A stretch of DNA of 64,000 bases. Source: DATBLE01 sp036555585. GTDB lineage: Bacteria > Actinomycetota > Thermoleophilia > Gaiellales > Gaiellaceae. Each line of letters opens with the position of its first letter. Within the stretch, counting starts at the first letter, position 1. Where the stretch lies: contig DATBLE010000017.1 of the NCBI GenBank assembly GCA_036555585.1, positions 62,001 through 126,000 of the forward strand, given 5' to 3'. A model generated the notes under the pieces. That model saw nothing but the letters and a program-made list of their open reading frames with translations. It was not told the DNA's origin and ran no database searches. Both the position numbers and the translations under genes were made by a program. Positions 1-7,368 of this stretch are shown one piece after another.

Positions 1-72
1 GCCGGCTTCGCGCATTTCGAGGTGCTGCCGATCGAGAACGACTTCTGGCGGTTCTACCGGCTGTCCGGGTAG
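1..72 (+). CDS. C-terminal end of a probable SAM-dependent methyltransferase (partial)
   Basis: Only the last 23 residues lie in the window. The frame reads AGFAHFEVLPIENDFWRFYR then LSG and a TAG stop at 70-72. The wording VLPIENDFWRFYRL resembles the C-terminus of many small class I methyltransferases, but no catalytic motif is visible, so the family call is a guess. It converges with the minus-strand hydrolase that ends at 74, one base after this stop. Confidence 0.5.
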   Translation, partial: AGFAHFEVLPIENDFWRFYRLSG

Positions 73-73
73 G

Positions 74-940
74 TCAGACCGCCGCGACGGGCGAGGCCAC
101 CTCGGCCGCGAACTCGGCGACGTCGAGCTCCGGCCCGGGCACCTCCTGTCTCAGGCGGGCGACGACCCGGCCGCCCTCGACGCGGGCCGGGAAGTCGTGC
201 AGGGGCAGGACGAAGTCGTGATTGAGCGCGCGCTTGATCGCGGCCTTCTCGGCGCGTTTGGTCATCGTGTGGTTGCCGGTCGTCTGCGGCTCGAAGGCGA
301 GGGACTGGTGCCACGGCTCGACGATCTGGTTCTGGATGTCGTAGATCACGTCGCCGCAGATGCACGCCGTTCCCTCGGCGGTCTCGACCAGCACGTTCAT
401 CGAGCCCTCGGTGTGCCCGCCGGCCGCCTCGCACACGATCCCGTCGTAGATCTGGTCCGGTCCCGACAGCTCGAGGTCCAGGAGCCTCAAGGCACCGGGC
501 GTGTGCAGGCGGTCGACGTGGTGCTTGACGTACTCGGGCGGGTACTGCGCGCCCATCAGGCCGGAGACGGAGTGCTCCAGCTCGCGGCGGTTCATCACCA
601 CGGGCGTCGTCAGCGGGAAGCGATCGTCCTGGCCCGCGTGGTCGATGTGGCAGTGGGTGTGCAGCACGGCGGCCACGTCCTCGATCGCGACCCCGTGCGT
701 GGCGAGGGCGTTCTCCAGCTGCATGTCCTCGTCGACGCGGCCCAGCATCCCGAGCCGCTCCATGATCCCGGGCTCTTTCGCGCCGGTGTCGACGAGGATC
801 GGCCCGGCGGGGTTGCCCAGGATCAGGACGCCCCACGTGTGCACCCACACCGGCGTGCCCATGTTGCGGGCGAGCACGAGGAAGCTCGACTCGACGAAGA
901 CGTCCGTGAGCGAGAGCAGGCGGATCTCGTGCGTCGCCAC
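74..940 (-). CDS. MBL-fold metallo-hydrolase, N-acyl homoserine lactonase-like
   Basis: Metallo-beta-lactamase fold hydrolase of about 288 residues. The zinc motif HCHIDH (H96, H98, D100, H101 counted from the GTG at 940) is intact. It is followed by the later ligands in GGHTEGS and CGDVIYD, and a C-terminal H in LPLHDFPA. The N-terminal half (WGVLILGNP...ILVDTGAK) is typical of the AttM/AiiB lactonase branch, whose members open lactone rings, but the substrate cannot be read from sequence. The frame stays open to a TTG at 961. I prefer GTG 940 because a promoter with 17-nt spacing ends 6 nt before it, giving a leaderless message. It diverges from moxR. Confidence 0.85.
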   Translation of the reverse strand: MATHEIRLLSLTDVFVESSFLVLARNMGTPVWVHTWGVLILGNPAGPILVDTGAKEPGIMERLGMLGRVDEDMQLENALATHGVAIEDVAAVLHTHCHIDHAGQDDRFPLTTPVVMNRRELEHSVSGLMGAQYPPEYVKHHVDRLHTPGALRLLDLELSGPDQIYDGIVCEAAGGHTEGSMNVLVETAEGTACICGDVIYDIQNQIVEPWHQSLAFEPQTTGNHTMTKRAEKAAIKRALNHDFVLPLHDFPARVEGGRVVARLRQEVPGPELDVAEFAAEVASPVAAV

Positions 941-946
941 GGGGCG

Positions 947-975
947 TTCATACGCCTGCAAGCCCCGGAAGTCAA
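947..975 (-). promoter_or_regulatory. Promoter of the MBL hydrolase
   Basis: On the minus strand TTGACT (970-975) and TATGAA (947-952) are separated by 17 nt. Transcription would start at or next to the GTG at 940. Confidence 0.6.
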
Positions 976-983
976 CGCGTCAC

Positions 984-989
984 TAGAGT
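984..989 (+). promoter_or_regulatory. Leaderless -10 element of moxR
   Basis: TAGAGT lies exactly 6 nt before the ATG at 996 and there is no Shine-Dalgarno sequence, as expected of a leaderless transcript. Confidence 0.55.
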
Positions 990-995
990 TATTCC

Positions 996-1871
996 ATGGC
1001 CTTCCCGTCGATCGACGAGCTGGAAGCCGCGCTCCGCCAGGCGGACTACCTGCCGGATCGCGGCCTGGCGACGGCGCTCTTCCTGTCGATCCGGCTCGAG
1101 AAGCCGCTGCTGCTCGAGGGCGAGGCGGGCGTCGGCAAGACCGAGGCGGCGAAGGCGCTGGCCCGGGCGCTGCCCGCCCGGCTGATCCGGCTCCAGTGCT
1201 ACGAGGGGCTCGACGTCGCCCACGCGGTCTACGAGTGGAACTACTCACGGCAGCTCCTGCACATCCGGGCGGCGCAGGAGGGGACGGTGGACGAGGCGGA
1301 GCTCTTCGGGCCGGAGTTCCTGATCCGGCGGCCGCTGCTGGAGGCGATCGAGAGCGAGGAGCCGGTCGTGCTGCTGATCGACGAGATCGACCGCGCCGAC
1401 GAGGAGTTCGAGGCGTTCCTGCTCGAGGTGCTCTCCGACTTCCAGATCACGATTCCCGAGGTCGGCACGGTGTCGGCCGCGCGGCGGCCGAGCGTGATCC
1501 TGACCTCGAACCGCACGCGCGAGCTGCACGACGCGCTCAAGCGACGCTGCCTCTTCCACTGGATCGGGCACCCGGCGCTCGAGCGCGAGATCGAGATCGT
1601 GGTCCTGCGCGTCCCGGGCATCCCGGAGCGCCTGGCCGTCCAGGCGGCACGGTTCGTGCGCGGGCTGCGCGGGCTCGACCTGGCCAAGCCGCCCGGGGTG
1701 GCCGAGACGATCGACTGGGCGCAGGCCCTGGCCGCGCTCGGTCGTGACGACCTGGACGCCGAGATCGTCGAGCAGACGCTCGGCTCGGTGCTGAAGTACC
1801 ACGAGGACCTGGAGACGGTTCGCGACGCTGCGCTCGCCACCCTCGTGGAGGAGGCACGGGCTGTCGGGTAA
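996..1871 (+). CDS. MoxR-family AAA+ ATPase (CoxD-like)
   Basis: MoxR AAA+ ATPase, 291 residues, likely a chaperone that remodels or matures a cofactor enzyme. Walker A is GEAGVGKT (about 42-49), Walker B VVLLIDEID (about 124-131), and sensor-1 region VILTSNRTRELHDALKRRC follows. MoxR proteins act together with VWA-domain proteins. The next gene is one, and two XdhC-like genes follow, which is the accessory set known from carbon monoxide dehydrogenase (coxDEF/I) clusters. The hydroxylase structural genes are not in the window. Start ATG 996 is fixed by the leaderless -10 element. Confidence 0.88.
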   Translation: MAFPSIDELEAALRQADYLPDRGLATALFLSIRLEKPLLLEGEAGVGKTEAAKALARALPARLIRLQCYEGLDVAHAVYEWNYSRQLLHIRAAQEGTVDEAELFGPEFLIRRPLLEAIESEEPVVLLIDEIDRADEEFEAFLLEVLSDFQITIPEVGTVSAARRPSVILTSNRTRELHDALKRRCLFHWIGHPALEREIEIVVLRVPGIPERLAVQAARFVRGLRGLDLAKPPGVAETIDWAQALAALGRDDLDAEIVEQTLGSVLKYHEDLETVRDAALATLVEEARAVG

Positions 1872-2991
1872 CGCTCTGGTCCGGCAGGTCGTCACCTTCG
1901 GGCGCGTCCTGCGCGAAGCCGGCCTGGAGGTCGGGCCGGGGCGGATCTGCGACGCGATGACGGGCCTCGACGCGGTGGGGATCGACCGCCGCGACGACGT
2001 GTACTGGACGCTGCGCCAGACGCTCGTCTCCCGCGCGGACGACATCGACGCCTTCGACCGCGCCTTCGCCGCCTGGTTCCTGCGCGCGCCCGAGCTGGCG
2101 CCGCCGCGGACGCCGAGGACGGAGCGGGTGCGGGCGACGAAGGTGAGCGCGCGCGACGGCGCGGAGGACACGCCGGAGCCGTCGGCCGAAGGCGACGAGC
2201 GGGCCGCCGGGTGGAGCGCCCAGGAGCTCCTCCGCGAGAAGGACTTCTCGGAGCTGACCGACGAGGAGCTGGTGCGGATCAGGCAGCTGATCGCCGAGCT
2301 CGCAGCGGCGAGACCGCAGCGCCGGTCGCGCCGGCTGCGGCGGCATCCGCAGGGCTCCACCCTCGACCTGCGCCGGCTCGTACGGGCCTCGCTCGCGACG
2401 GGCGGCGACCCGGTCGAGCGGGCGTTCCGGAGGCGGGTCGAGACGCACCGCAAGCTGATCGTGCTCTGCGACGTGTCGGGCTCGATGGAGCCGTACTCGC
2501 GGGCGATCCTGCTCTTCGTCCACGCGCTGCTGGAGAGCGGGCGCGGGGTGGAGGCGTTCGCGTTCGGCACGCGCCTCACGCGGCTGACCGAGGAGCTCCA
2601 CGGCGTCGATCCCGAGCGCGCGCTCGAGGAGGCGTCGAAGCGGGTGGTGGACTGGTCGGGCGGCACCCGGATCGGCGCGTCGCTGAAGGCCTTCAACGAC
2701 CTGTGGGGCCGCCGGGCGCTCTCGCGCGGTGCCGTCGTCGTGATCGTCTCCGACGGCTGGGAGCGCGAGGACACGGCGACGGTCGCGCGGGAGATGGCCC
2801 GGCTCGCGCGGTGCGCCTACTCGGTCGTGTGGGTCAACCCGCTCAAGGGGCACCCCGAGTACGAGCCGCTCGCGGGCGGGATGCGCGCCGCGCTGCCGTT
2901 CGTCGACCGGTTCCTGCCGGGGCACAATCTGTCCAGCCTGGAAGACCTGGCCGGCGTCCTCGCCGGCATCGAGAGGAGGCATGCGGCATGA
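1861..2991 (+). CDS. VWA domain protein, CoxE-like
   Basis: Partner of the MoxR ATPase, about 376 residues. A von Willebrand A domain is shown by the MIDAS motif DVSGSMEPYS (first Asp near 204) and the downstream GGTRIG and SDGWER segments. A conserved N-terminal stretch, ALVRQVVTFGRVLREAGLEV, lies before the first ATG at 1957. In this frame the interval 1801-1956 has no ATG, GTG or TTG. The best start is CTG 1861, 6 nt after GGAGGAGG and overlapping the end of moxR. Starting at 1957 would lose about 32 family-conserved residues. Its stop overlaps the next start (ATGA). Confidence 0.85.
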   Translation: MSGNALVRQVVTFGRVLREAGLEVGPGRICDAMTGLDAVGIDRRDDVYWTLRQTLVSRADDIDAFDRAFAAWFLRAPELAPPRTPRTERVRATKVSARDGAEDTPEPSAEGDERAAGWSAQELLREKDFSELTDEELVRIRQLIAELAAARPQRRSRRLRRHPQGSTLDLRRLVRASLATGGDPVERAFRRRVETHRKLIVLCDVSGSMEPYSRAILLFVHALLESGRGVEAFAFGTRLTRLTEELHGVDPERALEEASKRVVDWSGGTRIGASLKAFNDLWGRRALSRGAVVVIVSDGWEREDTATVAREMARLARCAYSVVWVNPLKGHPEYEPLAGGMRAALPFVDRFLPGHNLSSLEDLAGVLAGIERRHAA

Positions 2992-3299
2992 AGGAGATCC
3001 TGGACGAGGTCGAGCGCTGGCGCGAGCAGGGGGAGAAGGTGGTGGTCGCGACCGTCGTCGCCACGCGCCGCTCCGCGCCGCGCCCGGTCGGAACCAGTCT
3101 CGCCGTCTCCGAGTCGGGCCAGATGTGCGGCTCGGTCTCGGGAGGCTGCGTCGAGTCGGACGTGTACGAGAACGCACGCGAGGTGATGGAGACGGGCACG
3201 CCGAAGCTGCTCAGCTACGGGATCGCGGACGAGGAGGCGTGGTCGGTCGGGCTGCCCTGCGGCGGCGAGATCGACGTGTTCGTGGAGCGCGTCGAGTGA
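2988..3299 (+). CDS. XdhC/CoxI-type N-terminal domain protein
   Basis: 103 residues matching the N-terminal domain of XdhC/CoxI proteins: RSAPRPVGTSLAVSESG, then GSVSGGCVES and GLPCGGEIDVFVERV. XdhC-family proteins bind molybdenum cofactor and deliver it, after sulfuration, to molybdenum hydroxylases. This gene carries only the N-terminal domain. The Rossmann half is in the next gene, which overlaps it by 4 nt (GTGA), so the pair looks like one XdhC made as two chains. GAGAGGAGG sits upstream of the start. Confidence 0.82.
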   Translation: MKEILDEVERWREQGEKVVVATVVATRRSAPRPVGTSLAVSESGQMCGSVSGGCVESDVYENAREVMETGTPKLLSYGIADEEAWSVGLPCGGEIDVFVERVE

Positions 3300-4042
3300 T
3301 CGATCGGCTGGCCGAGCTGGCGCGCTCGGGCGACCGCGCCGTGCTGTTCACCGTCGTCGAGGGGGCGGGGGCCGGCGCCAAGCGGCTCGTCGTCGAGGGT
3401 GGCGATCAGCTGGGCGAGGGCGTGCCGGAGGCGGCGCTCGGCCAGTTCGACGAGCTGATCCGGCGTGGGCGCAACCGCCTGCTCGAGCTCGACGACGGCT
3501 CGAAGGTGTTCGCCGAGTGGTACGGCCCCCCGCCGCGGCTGTTCGTCTACGGCGCAGTCGACACGGCCGAGGCACTGTGCCGCGGCGCGAAGCTGCTCGG
3601 CTGGAGGGCGATCGTGGCCGACGCACGTGCCAAGTTCGCCACCGCCGAGCGGATCCCGAGCGCCGACGAGCTGATCGTCGAGTGGCCGGAGGAGGCCCTC
3701 GACCGGATCGCGCCCGACCACCAGACCGCCGTCGTCGTCCTCACGCACGACGACAAGTTCGACGAGCCGGCGCTGAAGCGGGCGCTCGAGACCGAGGCGT
3801 TCTACGTCGGCGCGCTCGGCTCGCGCCGCAACCAGGAGCGCCGGCGCGAGCGGCTGCTCGAAGCGGGCGTCTCGGAGGAGGCGCTCGACCGGATCTCGGG
3901 CCCGTGCGGCCTCGACGTCGGCGCCGACTCGCAGGCCGAGACGGCCCTGTCGATCCTGGCCGAGATCCTGGCCGTGCGGGCGGGCCGCGGGGGCGGGCCG
4001 CTGAAGACGGCGAGGAAACGAATCCACGCCGAGGTGGACTGA
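3296..4042 (+). CDS. XdhC family protein with Rossmann domain
   Basis: 248 residues starting at GTG 3296. Residues about 1-75 (VIDRLAELARSGDRAVLFTV...) are a degenerate N-terminal XdhC domain without the GGCVE signature. Then comes the XdhC C-terminal Rossmann domain: RLFVYGAVDTAEALC, TVVVLTHDDKFD-type segment, ALGSRRNQERR and GPCGLDVGADSQAETALSI. By family knowledge it would act with the preceding protein in molybdenum cofactor insertion. It is the last gene of the four-gene set; a repeat-containing gap follows. Confidence 0.85.
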   Translation: MIDRLAELARSGDRAVLFTVVEGAGAGAKRLVVEGGDQLGEGVPEAALGQFDELIRRGRNRLLELDDGSKVFAEWYGPPPRLFVYGAVDTAEALCRGAKLLGWRAIVADARAKFATAERIPSADELIVEWPEEALDRIAPDHQTAVVVLTHDDKFDEPALKRALETEAFYVGALGSRRNQERRRERLLEAGVSEEALDRISGPCGLDVGADSQAETALSILAEILAVRAGRGGGPLKTARKRIHAEVD

Positions 4043-4056
4043 TCGGTCTCCGAGGG

Positions 4057-4200
4057 CCTGTGGACAGCGCGTTATCGGGGACAGTCCCCGGTTCTCTTGG
4101 TTACGCGGTCTGTCCGGTCGGAGGCTCGAGGAACTCAGCCCGAGATCGCGCAACCATCGGCTTCACGCCTGTGGAAAGCTCGTTACCAGGGACTGTCCCC
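4057..4200 (+). repeat. Two 33-nt imperfect direct repeats ending in a GGGAC(A/T)GTCCCC palindrome
   Basis: The 33-nt copies at 4057-4089 and 4168-4200 differ at five positions. Both begin CCTGTGGA and end in the near-palindrome GGGACAGTCCCC or GGGACTGTCCCC. The gap 4043-4249 holds no gene. The same palindromic core recurs at 12210, 12326, 18712 and 18727. Confidence 0.8.
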
Positions 4201-4249
4201 CTGACACGGCTGGACCGCACACGTAGCGAATAGGCATGCTTCGAGACTG

Positions 4250-4657
4250 ATGAGCATGGAGAAGATCCGCAAGACCGACGAGGAGTGGCAGCACGAGCTC
4301 GAACCCGACCGCTACGCGATCCTCCGCTGCGCCGCGACCGAGGCGCCGTGGTCGGGCGACCTGAACTTCGTGAAGGAGGACGGCGTCTTCCGCTGCGGCG
4401 CGTGCGGCGCGGAGCTGTTCCGCTCCGACGCCAAGTTCGACTCCGGCTCCGGCTGGCCGAGCTTCTTCCGGCCGGCCGACGAGGAGGCGGTCGAGACCGA
4501 GGTGGACACGAGCCTGGGCATGCGCAGGGTCGAGGTGCGCTGCGCCGCCTGCGACTCGCACCTCGGCCACGTCTTTCCCGACGGCCCGCACCCGACCGGG
4601 CAGCGCTACTGCATCAACTCGCTCGCGCTCGATTTCGAGCCCGCTGACGACCGGTAA
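4250..4657 (+). CDS. msrB: Peptide-methionine (R)-S-oxide reductase
   Basis: MsrB repairs methionine-R-sulfoxide in proteins. At 135 residues it is full length for a stand-alone MsrB. The four zinc cysteines are present as CGAC (C49, C52) and CAAC (C98, C101). The catalytic cysteine is C121 in RYCINSLAL. SGSGWPSF and HLGHVFPDGP are the other family signatures. The ATG at 4256 is an alternative start. It appears monocistronic. Confidence 0.95.
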   Translation: MSMEKIRKTDEEWQHELEPDRYAILRCAATEAPWSGDLNFVKEDGVFRCGACGAELFRSDAKFDSGSGWPSFFRPADEEAVETEVDTSLGMRRVEVRCAACDSHLGHVFPDGPHPTGQRYCINSLALDFEPADDR

Positions 4658-4672
4658 CCGACGGCTGTCTGT

Positions 4673-4713
4673 TAGGTTCGCTCCCGTCTTTCGCGAAGCG
4701 AGAAAGGGAGGAG
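4673..4713 (+). promoter_or_regulatory. Probable promoter, small hairpin and ribosome-binding site of the SMP-30 operon
   Basis: TAGGTT (4673-4678) fits a -10 element. An imperfect CTTTCGC/GCGAGAAAG hairpin spans 4688-4706 and runs straight into GGGAGGAG before GTG 4717. The hairpin could affect access to the ribosome-binding site; this is inference. Confidence 0.35.
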
Positions 4714-4716
4714 AGC

Positions 4717-5637
4717 GTGGGCGTAGACGTGAGGTCCGACAAGCTCGCGAGCCTCGTCGACGAGAACGTCGAGGTGAAGCAACTCGGCACCGGCTTCACC
4801 TTCACGGAGGGGCCGATCTGGAACCCGAAGGAGCAGTTCCTGCTCTTCTCGGACATGCCGGGGGACACGCGGCGCCGGTGGGACGAGGCGAACGGCGTCC
4901 AGGAGGTCCTGAGCCCGAGCAACAAGGGCAACGGGATGACGCTCGACGCCGACGGCAGGCTGATCGTCTGCGAGCACACGACGAGCTCGCTCGTCCGCAT
5001 GGATCCGGACGGCAAGAACACGAACCGCGAGGTGCTCGCCTCGCACTACGAGGGCAAGGAGCTGAACAGCCCGAACGACGTCTGCGTTCGCTCGGACGGG
5101 TCGATCTGGTTCTCGGACCCGTGGTACGGGCGCATGCCCGTCTTCGGCGTCGAGCGCGAGCGCGAGCTCGGCTGGCAGGGGGTCTTCCGCGTCCCCGCGG
5201 GCGGCGGCGACCCCGAGCTCGTCGTCGAGCAGGACGAGTTCGAGCAGCCGAACGGGCTCTGCTTCTCGCCCGACGAGTCGCTGCTCTACATCAACGACAC
5301 GCCGAAGGCGCTCATCAAGGTCTACGACGTCGGCGCCGGCGGGACGCTCTCGAACGGCCGCATGTTCTTCGAGGGCATCGGCTCGGGGGTGATCGAGGAA
5401 GGGATCCCCGACGGGATGAAGTGCGACGAGCAGGGGAACATCTGGGTCACCGGGCCGGGCGGCGTCTGGGTGATCAGCGCCGGCGGCGAGCATCTCGGCA
5501 CGGTCGAGATCCCCGAGAACGTCGGCAACCTGACCTGGGGCGGCTCCGACTGGCACACCCTGTTCGTGCCGAGCTCGACGTCGCTCTACGCATTCGAGAC
5601 CAAGGTCGGGCCGCGCCGCGAGCCCTACATGTCCTAG
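4717..5637 (+). CDS. SMP-30/gluconolactonase/LRE family protein
   Basis: Six-bladed beta-propeller lactonase family, 306 residues. Typical motifs are FTEGPIWNPKE with the metal-binding Glu, LNSPNDVCVRSDGSIWFSDP, EQPNGLCFSPDESLLYIND and GIPDGMKCDEQGNIWV. Family members hydrolyse sugar lactones or similar esters using a divalent metal held by Glu, Asn and Asp residues, which are all visible here. The start is GTG after a strong GGGAGGAG. It heads a run of four same-strand genes: 15 nt to the isochorismatase-like gene, then overlapping or near-overlapping dehydrogenase and formyltransferase. This suggests a small catabolic pathway of unknown substrate. Confidence 0.88.
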   Translation: MGVDVRSDKLASLVDENVEVKQLGTGFTFTEGPIWNPKEQFLLFSDMPGDTRRRWDEANGVQEVLSPSNKGNGMTLDADGRLIVCEHTTSSLVRMDPDGKNTNREVLASHYEGKELNSPNDVCVRSDGSIWFSDPWYGRMPVFGVERERELGWQGVFRVPAGGGDPELVVEQDEFEQPNGLCFSPDESLLYINDTPKALIKVYDVGAGGTLSNGRMFFEGIGSGVIEEGIPDGMKCDEQGNIWVTGPGGVWVISAGGEHLGTVEIPENVGNLTWGGSDWHTLFVPSSTSLYAFETKVGPRREPYMS

Positions 5638-5652
5638 GAGGAGAGACGACCG

Positions 5653-6267
5653 ATGGCCAAGCTGAAGCTCGATCCCAAGCGCACCGCGCTGCTGATCCAG
5701 GACATGCAGAACGACGTGATCATCGAGAAGGGCGCCTTCGCCGACTCGGGATCGCCGCAGCACGCGAAGGAGCAGAACGTGGTCGCGAACGTCAAGAAGC
5801 TCGCCGCGGCGTTCCGCAAGTCCGGCGCGCCGGTGATCCACGTCTGGTACGTCGTCGAGAAGGGTGCGCCCGGGCTGAAGCAGAACGCGCCGCTGTTCGA
5901 GGGCGTGAAGGGCGCCAACGCGCTCGTCCGCGGCTCCTGGGGCGCGAAGCCCGCGGCCGGCCTCGAGCCGAAGCGGGGCGACTTCGTCGTCGAGAAGATG
6001 CGGATGAGCGGGTGGCAGGACACCAAGCTGGAGACGCTGCTGCGCGGGCTCGGCGTCGACACGGTCGTCGTCACCGGGGCGTGGACGAACATGTCGATCG
6101 AGCACACCGCGCGCACGGGCGCGGACAAGGGCTACTACATGGTCGTCCCGGAGGACTGCTGCTCGACCATGAACGCCGACTGGCACAACGCGTCGATCAA
6201 CTACGCGCTGCAGAACGTGTCGACGGTGACCGACGGCAAGTCGGTGGCCGCCGCGCTCGGCGCGTGA
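5653..6267 (+). CDS. Isochorismatase-fold (cysteine hydrolase family) protein with Ser in place of the nucleophile
   Basis: 204 residues with the cysteine-hydrolase/isochorismatase fold. D17 (ALLIQDMQND) and K115 (FVVEKMRMSGW) of the usual Asp-Lys-Cys triad are present. The region that normally reads TNxCVExTAR reads TNMSIEHTAR, so the expected nucleophilic Cys is Ser148 (TCG at 6094-6096). Either the enzyme uses other chemistry, as in isochorismatases that lack the Cys, or it is inactive. The strong GGAGGAGAG before ATG 5653 and the 4-nt overlap with the next gene show it is translated within the operon. Confidence 0.85.
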   Translation: MAKLKLDPKRTALLIQDMQNDVIIEKGAFADSGSPQHAKEQNVVANVKKLAAAFRKSGAPVIHVWYVVEKGAPGLKQNAPLFEGVKGANALVRGSWGAKPAAGLEPKRGDFVVEKMRMSGWQDTKLETLLRGLGVDTVVVTGAWTNMSIEHTARTGADKGYYMVVPEDCCSTMNADWHNASINYALQNVSTVTDGKSVAAALGA

Positions 6268-7364
6268 AGTCCCGCGCCGCCGTCTTCCACGGGGCCGGGC
6301 GGCCGCTCGAGGTCCGCGAGATCGACCTCGAGGAGCCCGGCCCCCGCGACGTGCTCGTGCGGATGAGCGCGGTCGGGATCTGCGGGACCGAGCTCCACTC
6401 GATCCGCGGCGAGTGGGAGCGGCCGACGCCGTCGGTGCTGGGACACGAGGGGGCGGGCGTCGTCGAGGCGGTCGGGAGCGAGGTCGCCTCGGTCCGGCCC
6501 GGCGACGAGGTCGTCCTCTCCTGGGCTCCCTCCTGCGGCGACTGCGCCGACTGCAGGCGCGCGCGGCCCGCCGCCTGCATCAACCTCCACCGGGCGATCG
6601 GCAACGGCACGCTCGTCGACGGGACGACCGGGATGACGATCGACGGCGAGACGCTCTACCGCGGCACGGCGACGGGCTGTCTCCAGCAGCTCGTCACAGT
6701 CACCGAGAGCTGCGCGCTGCCCGTCGGCGACGGCGTGCCGCTCGAGGAGGCCGCGCTGCTCGGCTGCGCCGCGCTGACCGGCGTCGGCGCGGTCCTCTTC
6801 GCGGCGCGCGCCGAGCCGGGAGAGGTCGTGCTCGTGGTCGGCGCCGGCGGCGTGGGGCAGTTCTGCGTCCAGGGCGCCCGGATCGCGGGAGCGGAGGCGA
6901 TCGTCGTCGTCGACCCGCTCGACGCCCGGCTCGAGCTCGCCCGCGAGCTCGGCGCCACGCACACGACCGGCCCGGATGGCCTGAAGGAGCTGATGAAGCA
7001 GATCGCGCCCGACGGCGCCGACCGCGCGCTCGACGTCGTCGGCAACCCGCAGACGACGGCGACCGCCCTCCGCTTCACGCGCAGCGGCGGCACCTGCGTG
7101 ATCGTCGGGATTCCTGCGACCGGCGAGCGGCTCGACCTCGACTTCGGCGAGTTCAACCGGCGCGAGAAGCTCCTCACCGGGACGATGTACGGCTCCGAGG
7201 ATCCCGCCGTCGCCCTGCCGCTCATGCTCGAGCACGCACGCGCCGGCCGGCTGAAGCTGCGCGAGCTGCTCGGGCCCAGCTACCCGCTCGAGCGGGTGAA
7301 CGAGGCGTTCGGGGCCTCGCTCGCAGGCTCGCCGGGCCGGGTGCTCGTCATTCCGGGAGCGTGA
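6264..7364 (+). CDS. Zinc-dependent alcohol dehydrogenase (medium-chain family)
   Basis: 366 residues from GTG 6264, which overlaps the previous stop (GTGA). Catalytic zinc region is GICGTELHS and GHEGAGVVE. Structural zinc cysteines are in SCGDCADCRRARPAAC. The NAD(P) Rossmann motif is VVGAGGVGQFC. It is closest in style to class III/mycothiol-dependent or aryl-alcohol dehydrogenases (single-chain, GNGTLVDGTTGM insert), oxidising an alcohol or aldehyde adduct. The substrate is not identifiable. A GTG start 4 nt after its stop opens the next gene. Confidence 0.88.
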   Translation: MKSRAAVFHGAGRPLEVREIDLEEPGPRDVLVRMSAVGICGTELHSIRGEWERPTPSVLGHEGAGVVEAVGSEVASVRPGDEVVLSWAPSCGDCADCRRARPAACINLHRAIGNGTLVDGTTGMTIDGETLYRGTATGCLQQLVTVTESCALPVGDGVPLEEAALLGCAALTGVGAVLFAARAEPGEVVLVVGAGGVGQFCVQGARIAGAEAIVVVDPLDARLELARELGATHTTGPDGLKELMKQIAPDGADRALDVVGNPQTTATALRFTRSGGTCVIVGIPATGERLDLDFGEFNRREKLLTGTMYGSEDPAVALPLMLEHARAGRLKLRELLGPSYPLERVNEAFGASLAGSPGRVLVIPGA

Positions 7365-7368
7365 GCCC

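Noticed and set aside
4878..7364. One 828-residue protein ending in the alcohol dehydrogenase
   Set aside because: Only the part from GTG 6264 reads as a dehydrogenase; the rest is a shadow of the SMP-30 and isochorismatase-like genes, which have clear signatures in their own frames.
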